Of a stretch of 50,577 nt of DNA, positions 50,285 through 50,577 are shown piece after piece; the stretch's first letter is position 1; every line of letters starts with the position of its first letter. The notes beneath the pieces were generated by a model that was not told where the DNA came from, did no database searches, and saw only the letters and a list, made by a program, of their open reading frames with translations. Made by a program: the position numbers and the translations under genes. Source of the DNA: Phycisphaerales bacterium (GTDB lineage: Bacteria > Planctomycetota > Phycisphaerae > Phycisphaerales > SM1A02); NCBI GenBank assembly GCA_013003065.1, contig JABDLI010000132.1, positions 1-50,577 of the forward strand. The letters are read 5' to 3'.

Positions 50285-50577
50285 ATGAAGACGAGAATCG
50301 CCATCCTGGACGGCGTACGGACCCCGTTGTGCAAGGCCGGAGGACGTCTGGCGCACGTAGCGGCTGACGATCTGGGGGCCACGGTCACCGCCGAAGCCCT
50401 GGCCCGACTGGAGCTGGATCCCGCCGCGGTCGATGCCGTGATCTTCGGCAACGTCGGTCAGCCCGCCCACGCCGCCAACATCGGCCGCATCATCAGCCTC
50501 AAGGCCGGCATTCCCGAACGGGTGGTCGCCCACACCGTGCACCACAACTGCGCGAGCGGCATGCGATCGGTGACCGA
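50285..50577 (+). CDS. Thiolase (acetyl-CoA acyltransferase), 5' part
   Basis: 97 residues are visible; the gene is cut by the window edge. The N-terminus R-I-A-I-L-D-G-V-R-T-P-L-C-K-A-G-G fits the thiolase family. The acyl-enzyme cysteine is Cys89 in H-N-C-A-S-G-M-R-S. F-G-N-V-G-Q and G-I-P-E-R-V-V-A-H-T-V precede it. It performs the last step of beta-oxidation or the acetoacetyl-CoA reaction. Which one cannot be told from this part. Confidence 0.9.
   Translation, partial: MKTRIAILDGVRTPLCKAGGRLAHVAADDLGATVTAEALARLELDPAAVDAVIFGNVGQPAHAANIGRIISLKAGIPERVVAHTVHHNCASGMRSVT

Overview
The window is GC-rich (about 70% by eye) and carries densely packed bacterial genes. It most resembles a planctomycete, probably class Phycisphaerae. 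Evidence: an FG-GAP protein ends in paired dockerin-like D-x-D-G repeats with a hydrophobic L-A-x-W-G spacing (48085-49797); there is a Kdo transferase, so the envelope is Gram-negative; several stand-alone PilZ, FHA and FapA-type proteins and many signal-peptide proteins of unknown family are present. The phylum is inferred, not proven. No tRNA, rRNA, CRISPR array, prophage or IS transposase was seen.

Layout. 1-245 is a tandem array of a repeat element that recurs at 37271-37382 and 38794-38905. 282-3661 is a minus-strand run of a hydrolase, an unknown protein, a PilZ protein and trpB. 3780-8572 (plus) has rsmD, a CCA-adding-type tRNA nucleotidyltransferase and two exported ClpP/crotonase-fold paralogues, one lacking the expected nucleophile. 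8675-17728 holds an S9 peptidase, an FHA protein, waaA, a FapA-like protein, thiL, a TsaE-YacG fusion, a Fur-like regulator and a tRNA-queuosine mannosyltransferase homologue. 17892-21759 (minus) is a probable five-gene unit around an ECF sigma factor, ending in a clear terminator. 21872-30428 is housekeeping and transport: menG, an M48 lipoprotein, an amidohydrolase, rplU, a QueC-like protein without its ATP loop, a Na+/solute symporter, an aminotransferase and an MFS carrier.

The most interesting block is 30449-35572. After a palindromic upstream region come two small helical proteins sharing an L-S-x2-W-R-D-x5-F-x-E-E signature, a coiled-coil protein encoded between them, and a 1319-residue membrane FtsK/SpoIIIE ATPase with two membrane segments inside long coiled coils. 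This resembles a reduced type VII secretion (EssC/WXG100) locus, but the ATPase has coiled coil where an FHA domain usually sits.

35592-35783 is a large imperfect inverted repeat, followed by an Npt-type nucleotide translocase homologue. 37398-43374 (minus) is an almost complete ebo cluster (eboD, a small protein in the eboA position, eboB, eboE, eboC, eboF), with most neighbours overlapping by a few bases. The cluster is known mainly from cyanobacteria and some other bacteria and is linked to moving or maturing secondary metabolites at the cell envelope. Upstream on the same strand is an RND pump with its adaptor (43448-47983). The window ends with the FG-GAP protein, a 480-bp repeat-rich spacer and the start of a thiolase gene.
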